A stretch of 64,000 nt of DNA from assembly GCF_004010055.1 (NCBI RefSeq), contig NZ_RQVT01000050.1, positions 310,001-374,000 of the forward strand, given 5' to 3'. Origin of the DNA: Psychroflexus aestuariivivens (GTDB lineage: Bacteria; Bacteroidota; Bacteroidia; Flavobacteriales; Flavobacteriaceae). Positions within the stretch are counted from its first letter, which is position 1, and each line of letters begins with the position of its first letter. The notes beneath the pieces were generated by a model. It was not told the origin of the DNA, did not search any database, and saw nothing but the letters and a program-made list of their open reading frames with translations. Shown one piece after another: positions 1-9,920 of this stretch. The translations under genes and the position numbers were made by a program.

Positions 1-353
1 TAGCTTCTGCAGAAAAGGCCAAAGAAGAAATGGCTAATTTGAAAGCTGACAATGAAAAAATGTTGCAACAAGCCAGAGCAGAACGCGACGAAATGTTGAA
101 AGAAGCTCAGCAAATCAAGAAGAATATTATTGCAGAAGCAACAGATGATGCCAACAAAAAATCTGAAGCAATTTTAGAAAAAGCAAAAGTTACTATCGAA
201 AGTGAGAAAAAGCAAGCTTTAGCTGAAATTAAATCTCAAGTAGCAGAAATATCAGTTCAAATTGCAGAAACAGTTGTTAAAAAGCAATTGGACAATAAAG
301 ACGAGCAAATGAAATTGGTCGACAAAATGCTTGACGACGTAAAACTTAACTAA
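1..353 (+). CDS. atpF: F0F1 ATP synthase subunit b, 5' end missing
   Basis: This is the peripheral-stalk b subunit of ATP synthase, which ties the F1 head to the membrane a subunit. The reading frame is open from base 3, so the ATG at base 30 is internal and the gene begins outside the window. What remains, about 116 residues, is an almost continuous charged helix rich in Lys, Glu, Ala and Gln, as expected for the b-subunit coiled coil. The N-terminal membrane segment lies upstream of the edge. The gene is followed after 11 bases by atpH, in the classical b-delta-alpha-gamma order. Confidence 0.93.
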   Translation, partial: ASAEKAKEEMANLKADNEKMLQQARAERDEMLKEAQQIKKNIIAEATDDANKKSEAILEKAKVTIESEKKQALAEIKSQVAEISVQIAETVVKKQLDNKDEQMKLVDKMLDDVKLN

Positions 354-364
354 GATTACGTAAA

Positions 365-892
365 ATGGGAAGACGCGCAGCAAAAAGATATGCCAAAGCA
401 ACACTAGAATTGGCGATAGAGGCAAAAACAGATAAAGCACTTTACGAAGACTTTATCAGTATTGATGCCACAATTCAAAACAACAAATCGCTAAAATTGA
501 TGTTGGCTAGTCCTTTGATAGAACTGGCTAAGAAAAATGCAGTTTTAAAAGAAGTTTTTAAACATTCTAACGATTTGGCACACAAGTTATTCGACGCATT
601 GGCTGCAAATAACAGAATCCAAATATTACAAATGGTTTGCGAAGAATTTGTCAACCAATATAAAGCCCTGAACAACATTCAAAGCGCACAGGTTGTTACG
701 GCAATTCCGATGAACAAGGAAATTGAAACTAAAGTTCAAAATAAAATTAAAGAAATTACAGGTTACACAGCAACATTAGAAAACCAAGTCGATGAAAAGA
801 TTCTTGGTGGTTTCATTTTAAAACTAAATGACCTCCAATTTGATGCAAGTGTTTCCAGAAGTTTGTCTAACTTTAAAAGACAATTATTATAA
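365..892 (+). CDS. atpH: F0F1 ATP synthase subunit delta
   Basis: The delta subunit (OSCP homologue, 175 residues) caps the F1 head and binds the b-subunit stalk. The N-terminus, with RAAKRYAKATLELA, is typical of the six-helix domain. The C-terminal part, with GGFILKLNDLQFDASV near residues 142-157 and a final SRSLSNFKRQLL, matches the family's conserved C-terminal signature. Length is normal. It lies 11 bases after atpF and 40 bases before atpA, so cotranscription is expected. Confidence 0.95.
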   Translation: MGRRAAKRYAKATLELAIEAKTDKALYEDFISIDATIQNNKSLKLMLASPLIELAKKNAVLKEVFKHSNDLAHKLFDALAANNRIQILQMVCEEFVNQYKALNNIQSAQVVTAIPMNKEIETKVQNKIKEITGYTATLENQVDEKILGGFILKLNDLQFDASVSRSLSNFKRQLL

Positions 893-932
893 TTTTAAAC
901 GGTATTCATTTACCATTTAACGCAAATAAATT

Positions 933-2513
933 ATGGCTGAAGTAAACTCTGCTGAAGTTTCAGCAATCTTGAAAAAACAAATCTCTGGTTTCGAATCAGA
1001 AACATCTTTAGATGAAGTAGGAACAGTCCTTAGAGTTGGTGATGGTATTGCCAACGTTTACGGCTTGACCAACGCTCAATTAGGAGAACTTGTCGAATTT
1101 GAAGGTGGTCTAAATGGCATGGTTCTAAACCTTGAAGAAGACACTGTCGGTGTTGTACTTTTAGGGAAATCTAACAATATTAACGAAGGTGATTCTGTAA
1201 AGCGAACCAAAAAGATTTCATCGATTCAAGTTGGTGAAGGAATCGTTGGTCGTGTAGTCAATACTTTAGGTGAAACAATTGACGGTAAAGGTGAGATTCA
1301 AGGTGAAACTTTCCAAATGCCTATTGAAAGAAAAGCACCAGGAGTTATCTATAGAGAACCGGTTGCAGAACCACTTCAAACTGGAATTAAGTCTATTGAT
1401 GCCATGGTTCCTGTTGGTCGTGGACAAAGAGAATTAGTGATTGGTGACAGACAGACTGGAAAAACTTCTGTTTGTATCGACACCATTTTGAATCAAAAAG
1501 AGTTTTACGATAGAGGAGAGCCAGTTTTCTGTATTTATGTTGCCATTGGTCAAAAAGCATCAACTGTTGCTGGTATCGCTAATTTGCTAGAAGAAAAAGG
1601 TGCTTTAGCTTACACAACTATTGTTGCCGCAAACGCATCAGATCCTGCTGCAATGCAAGTTTATGCACCGTTAGCCGGAGCTGCAATTGGTGAATATTTT
1701 AGAGATACTGGTCGCCCAGCATTAATCATATATGATGATTTATCTAAACAAGCGGTAGCTTACCGTGAGGTTTCCTTATTATTAAGAAGACCTCCAGGTC
1801 GTGAAGCTTATCCTGGTGATGTATTTTATTTGCACTCTAGATTATTAGAGCGTTCAGCAAAAATTATCAATGATGATAATATTGCAAAACAAATGAACGA
1901 TTTACCAGAATCTTTAAAAGATAAAGTAAAAGGTGGTGGTTCACTTACCGCTTTACCAATTATTGAAACTCAAGCTGGTGACGTTTCAGCATATATTCCA
2001 ACCAATGTAATTTCGATTACAGATGGTCAGATTTTCTTAACTTCAGATTTATTTAACTCTGGTGTAAGACCTGCAATTGATGTTGGTATTTCTGTATCAC
2101 GAGTTGGTGGTTCAGCGCAAATTAAGTCGATGAAGAAAGTTGCAGGAACATTGAAACTTGACCAAGCTCAATTTAGAGAATTAGAAGCTTTCGCTAAATT
2201 CGGTTCAGATTTGGATGCTGCTACATTGAGTACGATTGAAAAAGGACGTCGAAACGTAGAAATTCTAAAGCAACCTGAAGCAAGTCCTTTCCCTGTTGAA
2301 AATCAAATTGCAATTGTTTACGCCGGAACTAAGAACTTGATGAAAGATGTTCCTGTTAATAAAATTAAAGAATTCGAAAAAGACTATTTAGCATTTTTAG
2401 AAGCTAAACATCGTGATGTTTTGGATACGCTGAAGGCAGGCAAATTGACAGATGAGGTCACAGATACTTTAACAAGTGCTGCAAAAGAAATATCATCAAA
2501 ATATAAAGCATAA
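933..2513 (+). CDS. atpA: F0F1 ATP synthase subunit alpha
   Basis: The alpha subunit (526 residues) carries the non-catalytic nucleotide sites of the F1 hexamer. The P-loop GDRQTGKTS is at residues 171-179. The family signatures [20 protein letters not shown] and VISITDGQI are both present. Length is slightly above the usual 500-515 residues, within the range for the family. Start ATG 933 gives [17 protein letters not shown], the expected alpha N-terminus. The stop is followed after 11 bases by atpG. Confidence 0.98.
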   Translation: MAEVNSAEVSAILKKQISGFESETSLDEVGTVLRVGDGIANVYGLTNAQLGELVEFEGGLNGMVLNLEEDTVGVVLLGKSNNINEGDSVKRTKKISSIQVGEGIVGRVVNTLGETIDGKGEIQGETFQMPIERKAPGVIYREPVAEPLQTGIKSIDAMVPVGRGQRELVIGDRQTGKTSVCIDTILNQKEFYDRGEPVFCIYVAIGQKASTVAGIANLLEEKGALAYTTIVAANASDPAAMQVYAPLAGAAIGEYFRDTGRPALIIYDDLSKQAVAYREVSLLLRRPPGREAYPGDVFYLHSRLLERSAKIINDDNIAKQMNDLPESLKDKVKGGGSLTALPIIETQAGDVSAYIPTNVISITDGQIFLTSDLFNSGVRPAIDVGISVSRVGGSAQIKSMKKVAGTLKLDQAQFRELEAFAKFGSDLDAATLSTIEKGRRNVEILKQPEASPFPVENQIAIVYAGTKNLMKDVPVNKIKEFEKDYLAFLEAKHRDVLDTLKAGKLTDEVTDTLTSAAKEISSKYKA

Positions 2514-2524
2514 TCTTATAGTTT

Positions 2525-3391
2525 ATGGCTAATTTAAAGGAATTAAGAAGTAGAATTTCATCGGTATCATCTACCATGCAGATTACCAAAGCCATGAAAA
2601 TGGTTTCGGCTGCAAAGTTGAATAAAGCACAAAGCGCTATTGAAGATATGCGTCCTTATGCTGAAAAGCTGAACGAACTGCTTCAAAGTTTAAGTGCTTC
2701 ATTGGATAATGACACAAATAGTCCATATTCAAACCAAAGAGAAGTCCAAAACGTTTTAATCGTTGCCATTTCTTCCAATAGAGGTTTAGCAGGCGCTTTC
2801 AATTCTAATATTGTCAAAAGAGTCAATACTATGATTTCTGAAAACTACGCCAACCAAAATGTAAAGTTGGTAAGTATTGGAAAAAAAGCCTGTGACGTCT
2901 TAAAAAAGAAACACGAATTTATTAGTACTCACGATGCAATTTATAATGACTTGTCTTATGAAGATGTTGCTGAGATTGCTGAAAGTTTAATGACGCAATT
3001 CAAAAATGGAAGTTTTGATAAAATTGAAATTGTTTACAACAGTTTCAGAAATGCAGCTACCCAGATTGTTACGACTGAACAATTTTTACCAATAAAACCA
3101 GCAAGTCAGAAAAGTGGTGAAGAAAAATCTTCTGATTATATTTTTGAGCCAAATAAGGTCGAAATAGTTGAAAATTTAATTCCAAAATCATTAAAAATTC
3201 AATTGTTCAAAGCGATCAGAGATTCCGTTGCTTCAGAACATGGCGCGCGTATGACCGCTATGCATAAAGCCACAGATAATGCCACAGACTTGAGAGATGA
3301 CTTGAAATTATCTTACAACAAAGCAAGACAAGCATCGATTACAAACGAAATTCTAGAAATTGTAGCTGGTGCGGAAGCCTTAGCAGAATAA
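2525..3391 (+). CDS. atpG: F0F1 ATP synthase subunit gamma
   Basis: The gamma subunit (288 residues) is the rotating central shaft of F1. The N-terminal helix (MANLKELRSRISSVSSTMQI, then KAMKMVSAAKL) and the C-terminal helix, with SEHGARMTAMHKATDNA and an ending in EIVAGAEAL, are the two family hallmarks that form the coiled coil. It is the last gene of this ATP synthase block and is followed by a strong hairpin terminator. The beta and epsilon genes that often come next are not here. Confidence 0.97.
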   Translation: MANLKELRSRISSVSSTMQITKAMKMVSAAKLNKAQSAIEDMRPYAEKLNELLQSLSASLDNDTNSPYSNQREVQNVLIVAISSNRGLAGAFNSNIVKRVNTMISENYANQNVKLVSIGKKACDVLKKKHEFISTHDAIYNDLSYEDVAEIAESLMTQFKNGSFDKIEIVYNSFRNAATQIVTTEQFLPIKPASQKSGEEKSSDYIFEPNKVEIVENLIPKSLKIQLFKAIRDSVASEHGARMTAMHKATDNATDLRDDLKLSYNKARQASITNEILEIVAGAEALAE

Positions 3392-3410
3392 CTTTAATTT
3401 TAAGTATACA

Positions 3411-3442
3411 AACCTCTTCCTATTATTCGGAAGAGGTTTTTT
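3411..3442 (+). terminator. Rho-independent terminator after atpG
   Basis: A perfect 10-base inverted repeat (AACCTCTTCC and GGAAGAGGTT) is separated by an 8-base loop and followed by a T run. It lies 20 bases after the atpG stop and closes the ATP synthase operon. Confidence 0.9.
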
Positions 3443-3506
3443 AGTTTATAATGAATTTCAAAGCATCAAGTCATTGAATTTCATAGCCTATTCACAACAA
3501 TAAATG

Positions 3507-3514
3507 TATTTTTG
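3507..3514 (+). promoter_or_regulatory. Possible -7 promoter element (TATTTTTG)
   Basis: This is an exact match to the Flavobacterium -7 consensus TAnnTTTG, 25 bases before the M23 peptidase start and after the atpG terminator. No TTG lies at the expected 17-23 base spacing upstream; the nearest is 30 bases away. The call therefore rests on half the promoter and on position. Confidence 0.35.
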
Positions 3515-3539
3515 CCGTTAGAATACAAAATTTACCGCC

Positions 3540-4799
3540 TTGAAATTGAACAGAATTATTAGATTGATTGCATTTTCTGGAATATTATTCCATTTAAGCT
3601 GTGCAGAAGATATTACTGAAGAATCTAAGCCAGAAAAAGTTAACATTAAATCTGAACCAAAAGTTTCTCCAAAAGCTTATGGCTTCAATCTAGATGAATT
3701 TGAAGTAGTTCGTGATACCGTCAAACGTGGTGACACTTTTGGTGTAATTATGGATAAATACGGCGTTGGTCCAGGTAAAGTTTATCAAATCGTTAATAAG
3801 ATTCCTGATTCTATTATGAATTTCAAAAGAATCAATCAAGGCAAGCCTTACACGATTTTGAAATCAAAAGATTCGACTTCAGCACTGCAGCATTTTATTT
3901 ATGAAAACTCAAGAATTAATTATTCAGTATTAAGCTTAACCGATTCTATTTTCGCTAAAAAAGCGAATAAACCTGTTACAATTAAACAAAAGTCAACTAG
4001 TGGCGTCATTTCTTCTTCGCTCTCCGCTGCTATTGATGAAGCTGGATTAGACTATTTATTAACGAACAGATTTGCTGACATTTATCAATGGAGTGTTGAT
4101 TTTTTCAAGCTTCAAAAAGGCGATCAATTCAAATTAATTTATAAAGAAAAATATATTGACGACACAATATATGCTGGCTTGGAATCTATAGATGCGGCAG
4201 TGTTGAAACATAAAGGCAGAGAATTTTATGCTTTCGATTTCGAAATTGACACGCTTACTGGTCGCACAGATTATTTTGATGAAAATGCCAAGACTTTAAG
4301 AAGTTTCTTTCTAAAAGCACCCTTAAAGTTTAGCCGAATTTCCTCACGTTATACCAGAAGAAGGTTTCACCCAGTTCAGAAACGTTGGAAAGCTCACAAG
4401 GGCACAGATTACGCTGCGGGAACAGGAACACCAATTTGGTCAACGGCAGATGGTGTCGTGATCAAGTCCAGTTATACCAGCGGAAATGGGAAATACGTTA
4501 AAATACGTCATACCAATAAATACACAACCCAATATTTGCACATGTCCAGACGTGCTGTAAAAGTTGGTGAATATGTCAAACAAGGTGAAATTATTGGTTA
4601 TGTAGGCCAAACTGGTCTAGCTACAGGTCCTCATGTTTGTTATAGATTTTGGGTTAATGGTAGACAAGTCGATCCTTATAAACAGGATTTGCCAGACGCT
4701 GAACCAATGAAGGAAGAATTAAAGCCCAAGTATTTTGAATTCATAAAACCACTTAAAACCCAACTTGATGATATTGAATACGTTGATCTAAATTCATAA
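3540..4799 (+). CDS. M23 family (LytM-type) peptidoglycan endopeptidase, lipoprotein
   Basis: A 419-residue predicted lipoprotein. A signal peptide ends in FHLSCAED, with the lipobox Cys near residue 21. A LysM/OapA-like segment follows at about residues 50-110, and the C-terminal LytM domain spans about 275-385. The zinc motif HKGTD (H286, D290) and YLHMS are present. The usual HxH motif reads H365-V-C367, so the second His is replaced by Cys. The start must be TTG, because no in-frame ATG precedes the signal peptide. The likely role is cleaving peptide cross-bridges during wall growth. It stands alone between the ATP synthase operon and a TonB receptor. Confidence 0.88.
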   Translation: MKLNRIIRLIAFSGILFHLSCAEDITEESKPEKVNIKSEPKVSPKAYGFNLDEFEVVRDTVKRGDTFGVIMDKYGVGPGKVYQIVNKIPDSIMNFKRINQGKPYTILKSKDSTSALQHFIYENSRINYSVLSLTDSIFAKKANKPVTIKQKSTSGVISSSLSAAIDEAGLDYLLTNRFADIYQWSVDFFKLQKGDQFKLIYKEKYIDDTIYAGLESIDAAVLKHKGREFYAFDFEIDTLTGRTDYFDENAKTLRSFFLKAPLKFSRISSRYTRRRFHPVQKRWKAHKGTDYAAGTGTPIWSTADGVVIKSSYTSGNGKYVKIRHTNKYTTQYLHMSRRAVKVGEYVKQGEIIGYVGQTGLATGPHVCYRFWVNGRQVDPYKQDLPDAEPMKEELKPKYFEFIKPLKTQLDDIEYVDLNS

Positions 4800-4978
4800 A
4801 AAACCTTTGTCTAAAAGCCAATTCTAGTTTAAATTAACCTTAAGCTTAGGCTTTGTAACTATTAGGTTTTCCTAGCAAATGTTATCATTTTTTAGGTTAC
4901 CTTTCCTTAATACAAGCTTAATAATTCATCACTTATATCGGCTTTCATTTGTAAAAAAATAAATAAATCTTTTTTACA

Positions 4979-7519
4979 ATGAAAAAAATTTTACTTGGCG
5001 TATTCTTGATGATAGGAATAGGCGCATTTGCACAAGGAACAGTGACAGGAAGTGTGGTTGACCCACAAATGTCAGTACCATTGCCAGGTGTTAATGTTCA
5101 GCTTGTAGGAACAACAAATGGAACAACAACAAATTTTGATGGCGAATTTTTACTAAAAGTCAATTCAAAAGAAGGTAAGATCAAAATTTCTTACATGGGT
5201 TTTAAAACTCAAGAAATTTCCTTTGAATTTAAATCAGGCGATGATAATGTCGATTTAGGTGAAATTAAGCTTAAAGCAAATGCGAATGCTTTAGATGAAA
5301 TTGTTATTACCACTTTTTCATTAGCAATCGATAGGAAAACACCAGTTGCTGTATCTACTTTAAAGAGTGCAGAAATCGAAACAAAGATTGGAAATCAGGA
5401 GTTTCCAGAACTTTTAAAATCTACACCTGGTATTTATGTTACAAAGCAGGGTGGTGGTTATGGTGATGCCAACCTAAGATTGCGTGGATTCAATTCAGAA
5501 AACATTGCAGTAATGATAAACGGTGTGCCAGTAAACGATATGGAAAATGGTCGTGTTTATTGGTCTAATTGGGCTGGGTTGTCTGACGTGACTCGCTCTA
5601 TGCAAGTTCAAAGGGGTTTAGGAGCTTCTAAAGTTGCTGTGCCTTCTATTGGTGGGACAATAAATATTGTAACTAAAACGACAGATTCAGAGAAAGGGGG
5701 AAGCTTCTTTGCAACTACAGGTAACGATGGTTACCAAAAATTTGGTGGGACTGTATCGACGGGTAAATTAGATACCGGCTGGGCAGCGACTATTTCAGCT
5801 TCTAAAACAACAGGAAATGGTTTTGTAGACGGTACGTGGTTTGAGGGTTATTCTTACTTTATCAATGTTGCAAAAGATTTAGGTGATGACCATCAGCTTT
5901 CCTTTACAGCATTTGGAGCGCCTCAAAAACATGGTCAGCGTCAAAACAGAGAACTTATTGAAACTTTTCAAAGAAGCGAAAGAGAAATTAAGTTCAACCG
6001 AGACTGGGGTTACAAAGATGGTCAAGTTACTAGTATAGAAGACAACTTTTATCATAAACCACAAATGTCTTTAAATCATTATTGGGATATTAATAGCAAA
6101 ACGCAATTATCTACTGCACTGTATGCTTCGTATGGTACTGGTGGTGGTGGTGGTTTTACTGGAGTAAACAAGTTTGGCTTAGACTCTGAATACAGAGATG
6201 GTTTTGCTCAACCTGTTAACTTTGATAAAATTGTGGATGAAAATGTTGCGCTTGGAGCATTAGGTTCAGAAACAATCTTAAGAGACTCTAGAAACGATCA
6301 TGTCTGGTACGGTGGCTTATCTACTTTAACGACAGACTTAACCGAAGATATAAAATTATTAGCTGGTCTTGATTTAAGGTATTACGAAGGGAAACATTTC
6401 CAAGAAGTAAAAGATTTACTAGGTGGTCAATTCTATTTTGATGATTCCAATATTAATAATCCTATTAATACTACAGAAGTCGGAGATAAAATTAGCTATT
6501 GGAACGATGGAATAGTGCTTTGGGAAGGTGGATTTTTGCAAGCCGAATACTCTGATAATGATTTATCTGCATTTATTTCACTTGCTGCATCTAATACCTC
6601 TTACAAACGTATAGACTATTTTAACTATCTTGATTCTGACCCAGAACAAGAAACAGATTTTCAAAACTTCTTTGGTTATTCAGTAAAAGGTGGTGCAAAC
6701 TATAATATTGACGATAATCAAAACATCTTTGCAAATATTGGATATTTTGAAAGAGCGCCTTTCTTCGATTCTGTTTTCTTAAATTTTCGTAACGATATAA
6801 ATGCAGAAGCAGAAAATCAAAAAATATATAGCGCAGAGCTTGGTTACGGGTTTAGATCAGGGAAACTATCAGGTAACTTAAACATATACCACACACGCTG
6901 GAACGATAGAACTTTAACGCAAAGTTTTCAGAACCAAGATGGAACTTTCGGTTCAGCTAATATCTTGGGTGTAAATGCTATCCATCAAGGAATTGAATTC
7001 GATGTGAGATATCAGCCAACCGACCGTTTAACATTTACAGGAATGGCGTCTTTAGGTGACTGGACTTGGGATAATGATGTTACAGATGTACAAGTTTTTG
7101 ATGATGAGCAAAACCTTGTCAGAACAATTGACCTTTATATTGAAGATCTAAAAGTTGGTAACGCTGCACAAACAACTTTTGCGCTCGGTGCAAATTATGA
7201 TGTTTTTCCAAGTACAAAAGTTCGTATAGACTATAATTATGCAGGCAACTTTTATGCAGATTTTGACCCGAACAATAGAACATCACCAGATTCTGGCCAA
7301 GCATGGGAAGTGCCAGATTACGGTTTAGTAGACTTTGGACTAATTCACAACTTCAAAATCAGTTCACTTGATGCTAAAATCATTGGAAACATATATAACC
7401 TTTTTGATACAGAATATATTGCAGACGCTCGAGATGGATCAACATCATCTGCGTCTGATGCACTTGTATGGTATGGTTTCGGAAGAACCTACACCATTGG
7501 AACGATAATTAACTTTTAA
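4979..7519 (+). CDS. TonB-dependent outer membrane receptor with CarboxypepD-like N-terminal domain
   Basis: An 846-residue outer membrane transporter. A Sec signal ends at about GAFAQG. A carboxypeptidase-regulatory-like beta domain (residues about 20-100) follows, then a TonB-box-like stretch LDEIVIT near 105-112. The plug domain (about 125-235) contains LRLRGFNSENIAVMINGVPV, and the 22-strand barrel ends in the aromatic-rich GFGRTYTIGTIINF. It is not a SusC type, since no SusD partner follows. The substrate cannot be read from sequence. The next gene, 11 bases on, is a repeat lipoprotein that probably works with it. A 179-base leader region precedes the start, without an exact TAnnTTTG. 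Confidence 0.9.
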   Translation: MKKILLGVFLMIGIGAFAQGTVTGSVVDPQMSVPLPGVNVQLVGTTNGTTTNFDGEFLLKVNSKEGKIKISYMGFKTQEISFEFKSGDDNVDLGEIKLKANANALDEIVITTFSLAIDRKTPVAVSTLKSAEIETKIGNQEFPELLKSTPGIYVTKQGGGYGDANLRLRGFNSENIAVMINGVPVNDMENGRVYWSNWAGLSDVTRSMQVQRGLGASKVAVPSIGGTINIVTKTTDSEKGGSFFATTGNDGYQKFGGTVSTGKLDTGWAATISASKTTGNGFVDGTWFEGYSYFINVAKDLGDDHQLSFTAFGAPQKHGQRQNRELIETFQRSEREIKFNRDWGYKDGQVTSIEDNFYHKPQMSLNHYWDINSKTQLSTALYASYGTGGGGGFTGVNKFGLDSEYRDGFAQPVNFDKIVDENVALGALGSETILRDSRNDHVWYGGLSTLTTDLTEDIKLLAGLDLRYYEGKHFQEVKDLLGGQFYFDDSNINNPINTTEVGDKISYWNDGIVLWEGGFLQAEYSDNDLSAFISLAASNTSYKRIDYFNYLDSDPEQETDFQNFFGYSVKGGANYNIDDNQNIFANIGYFERAPFFDSVFLNFRNDINAEAENQKIYSAELGYGFRSGKLSGNLNIYHTRWNDRTLTQSFQNQDGTFGSANILGVNAIHQGIEFDVRYQPTDRLTFTGMASLGDWTWDNDVTDVQVFDDEQNLVRTIDLYIEDLKVGNAAQTTFALGANYDVFPSTKVRIDYNYAGNFYADFDPNNRTSPDSGQAWEVPDYGLVDFGLIHNFKISSLDAKIIGNIYNLFDTEYIADARDGSTSSASDALVWYGFGRTYTIGTIINF

Positions 7520-7530
7520 AACAACATACA

Positions 7531-8661
7531 ATGAAAAATTTATTTCTCTTAAGTAGCATAATGGTTTGTAGCTTACTAATAGTAGGCTGCGAGCCAGTCG
7601 AAGATATTGAAAACGAAATCAATACAGAGATCGATAACACGCCGGTAAGTGGAATCTCAGAATACACTTTAGTCGAAGAAGATTATACAGATATTCTAGA
7701 ATTAGATTTTGCAAACTTCAGCAATAACGAAGAAGCCAAAACACTTGTTCCTGATGTACTTACTGACTTGTATCCATTCTGGGGAAAAGGATCTCAAGTT
7801 TTGGTCACTTACAATTTATATTCACCACAACCAGAAGTTGAAGGCGAACCGATTGAGTATACACTTGTTGAAGATGATTACGCACCATATACAGAATATG
7901 GTAACTTCGATAACTATGAAGACATCAAAGATTTCTTAAGCAACAAATACCCAAATGCGGAAGAAGGACAACTCATATTATTAACTTTCGATTTTTATAG
8001 TGGCTCTGTAAATACACTTACACAAGGTTTTCTTTTTGAAGGTTCTGAATGGCTCCAAACAACTAGTGTTACTGAGGCTCAGTACGAAGAAATGGGACAT
8101 GGTCAATACTATAACTTTAACAGTGAAGATCAAGCTGAAACGAAGCTCAGCATTTTGCTAAACAATACTGTTTCTTATGAGACTATAGAAGAAGATAGTA
8201 TAAAGCGTATGCTTTATAAATACTACGATGGCGAAACATTATACCAAGTTGCCAACTTCATTTACACCAATCAAGAATGGATGCTACTCACCAATATTGC
8301 AACAGAAAGCTTAAAGTTTGGACATGATGGTGAAACTTGGGTTCCTGACAACACAATTAAATATGAATTTGTTGAAGAGGACTATTCAACAATTGAAGCG
8401 GCTTTATCTGCTGAATACCCAAATGCGACTTCTAGTGCAAGCAACTACGGTAACTTCGACAGAAGAGAAGGAACCGATGCTTACTGGAACGATGCAATGA
8501 TTTTGGAAGCTATAAATGTAGTCCTTGACGAGTTAAATCCAGATGCTGAAAACGGCCAAAAATATGAATTAACTTATGCCGTATATAATGGTACAAATAC
8601 TACAGAAACCGTTTTTGTAATCAAGGAAGATGGTGCATGGATTTATAATCCAGACGCATAA
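7531..8661 (+). CDS. Lipoprotein of four imperfect repeats, partner of TonB receptor
   Basis: I do not recognise the family. The 376-residue protein has a lipoprotein signal (LLIVGCEP, Cys20). Four related units start near residues 45, 110, 181 and 278. Three open with Y-x-(L/F)-V-E-(E/D)-D-Y and the third, more diverged, with AQYEEMG. Most carry a GNF or YNF element, two carry YPNA, and units end in beta-rich stretches such as GSEWL, NQEWM and GAWIY. The protein is very acidic and aromatic. Its position 11 bases behind a TonB receptor suggests a surface-exposed or periplasmic substrate-binding accessory (inference). A terminator follows. Confidence 0.8.
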   Translation: MKNLFLLSSIMVCSLLIVGCEPVEDIENEINTEIDNTPVSGISEYTLVEEDYTDILELDFANFSNNEEAKTLVPDVLTDLYPFWGKGSQVLVTYNLYSPQPEVEGEPIEYTLVEDDYAPYTEYGNFDNYEDIKDFLSNKYPNAEEGQLILLTFDFYSGSVNTLTQGFLFEGSEWLQTTSVTEAQYEEMGHGQYYNFNSEDQAETKLSILLNNTVSYETIEEDSIKRMLYKYYDGETLYQVANFIYTNQEWMLLTNIATESLKFGHDGETWVPDNTIKYEFVEEDYSTIEAALSAEYPNATSSASNYGNFDRREGTDAYWNDAMILEAINVVLDELNPDAENGQKYELTYAVYNGTNTTETVFVIKEDGAWIYNPDA

Positions 8662-8683
8662 GACCATTTAAATTTATAAATCT

Positions 8684-8718
8684 AAAACGAGACTCAATTT
8701 TGAGTCTCGTTTTTTTTA
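8684..8718 (+). terminator. Rho-independent terminator after the receptor/lipoprotein pair
   Basis: A long inverted repeat (AACGAGACTCAA pairing with TTGAGTCTCGTT) with a minimal loop is followed by a run of T residues, 25 bases after the lipoprotein stop. The As before the stem could also let it act on the opposite strand. Confidence 0.9.
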
Positions 8719-8779
8719 CAATTAATTCAAATTTGTCCTTCCTTAGTTCGGTTAATTTCTCGTAATTTTAAACAGAATT

Positions 8780-9919
8780 ATGATTAACAAACGTCTGCTC
8801 ATTAAAAATTTGCTCGCGCACAACGGCGAAAACAGCTTTTACGACAAAAAGCTGAGGATAGATATTGGCAGTAAAGAAGGCAAATCCAAGTTTTTGAAGC
8901 ACGTTTGCTCTTTGTCTAACACCAATCCTGTAAGCAATGCCTATATCGTGATTGGCGTTGAAGATGAAAGCAACACAATTATCGGCGTAGATTTTTTTGA
9001 CGACAGCAAAATTCAAAATCTAATCAATGCGTATTTGGAAAACCCGCCAATTGTAGCCTACGAAAATATTCAATTTCCGCATTTGCCTGATGACAAAGTT
9101 GTTGGGCTCGTGACCATTCGACCAAAAAAAGATTTTAGCATTTGCGCGCTTCGAAAAAATATTTGGAAATACTGGGGCGGTACAGTTTTTATGCGGGAAG
9201 GCAGCATCAGCAAGCCTAGAGCTTTTGATATTGAAATCAAAGATATCAATTCAGAAATTGTCGCAGCCATAGAACAGCATTCACAAAACAACATCGAATT
9301 AACGCTCGACGGTTTTCATGATTTTATTATTAAGAGTAAAGATTTCAATCCTTTGTATAAAGTTTTCAAAGAATATTTTGTGCTTTGTTGGGCGGCAAAA
9401 CCTAAAATTGTTGGCGACAAAACTTTTTATTCACGTGTCAATATTCAGCTAATCAACGAGCAAGTGAAACTGTTTTATTCAGATTTGGATGAGGTTGAGA
9501 TTCAATATGACGATGACCAATTTCAAATCAAAGAATATGTTCATTTGGGATTGCAAAATAAATTTAAATATTACCCTTTAGAAATCGTCTCCATTAGATT
9601 TCAAAATAATATGAAATATGATATTGAATCTCAAATTGTGTTTGAACCACCACAATTCGACCAGAAAACTTTGCGTCACTATCTGAATCATAATAATGTT
9701 TTATTATACAAGTTAAAGCGAAATATTGAGCTAACTTCAAATGAAAAATCAGAACTTGTCAATATGTCCACAATTTATCTCATCGCACATCTGAATGGTT
9801 TTGACGATGCTATAGATCGGATAGAGCAAGCCAAATCTCTTTTGAAAACTAAACACAAAAAAGCCTACAACAGACTAAAAGATAACTTACGAATACTAAG
9901 AAAAATAAAATACAATTAA
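8780..9919 (+). CDS. AlbA_2 (Schlafen-type) domain protein
   Basis: A 379-residue cytoplasmic protein. The first 145 residues resemble the AlbA_2 domain (putative nucleic-acid-binding, shared with Schlafen proteins): an acidic start, the segment AYIVIGVEDESNTIIGVDFF near residues 54-73, then a basic strand and GGTVFMREGSISKP near 134-147. The C-terminal two thirds has no motif I recognise, and the usual AlbA_2-linked helix-turn-helix or GHKL ATPase parts are not evident. The phosphatase gene begins one base after its stop, so the two are probably translated from one mRNA. Its function is unknown. Confidence 0.7.
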   Translation: MINKRLLIKNLLAHNGENSFYDKKLRIDIGSKEGKSKFLKHVCSLSNTNPVSNAYIVIGVEDESNTIIGVDFFDDSKIQNLINAYLENPPIVAYENIQFPHLPDDKVVGLVTIRPKKDFSICALRKNIWKYWGGTVFMREGSISKPRAFDIEIKDINSEIVAAIEQHSQNNIELTLDGFHDFIIKSKDFNPLYKVFKEYFVLCWAAKPKIVGDKTFYSRVNIQLINEQVKLFYSDLDEVEIQYDDDQFQIKEYVHLGLQNKFKYYPLEIVSIRFQNNMKYDIESQIVFEPPQFDQKTLRHYLNHNNVLLYKLKRNIELTSNEKSELVNMSTIYLIAHLNGFDDAIDRIEQAKSLLKTKHKKAYNRLKDNLRILRKIKYN

Positions 9920-9920
9920 A

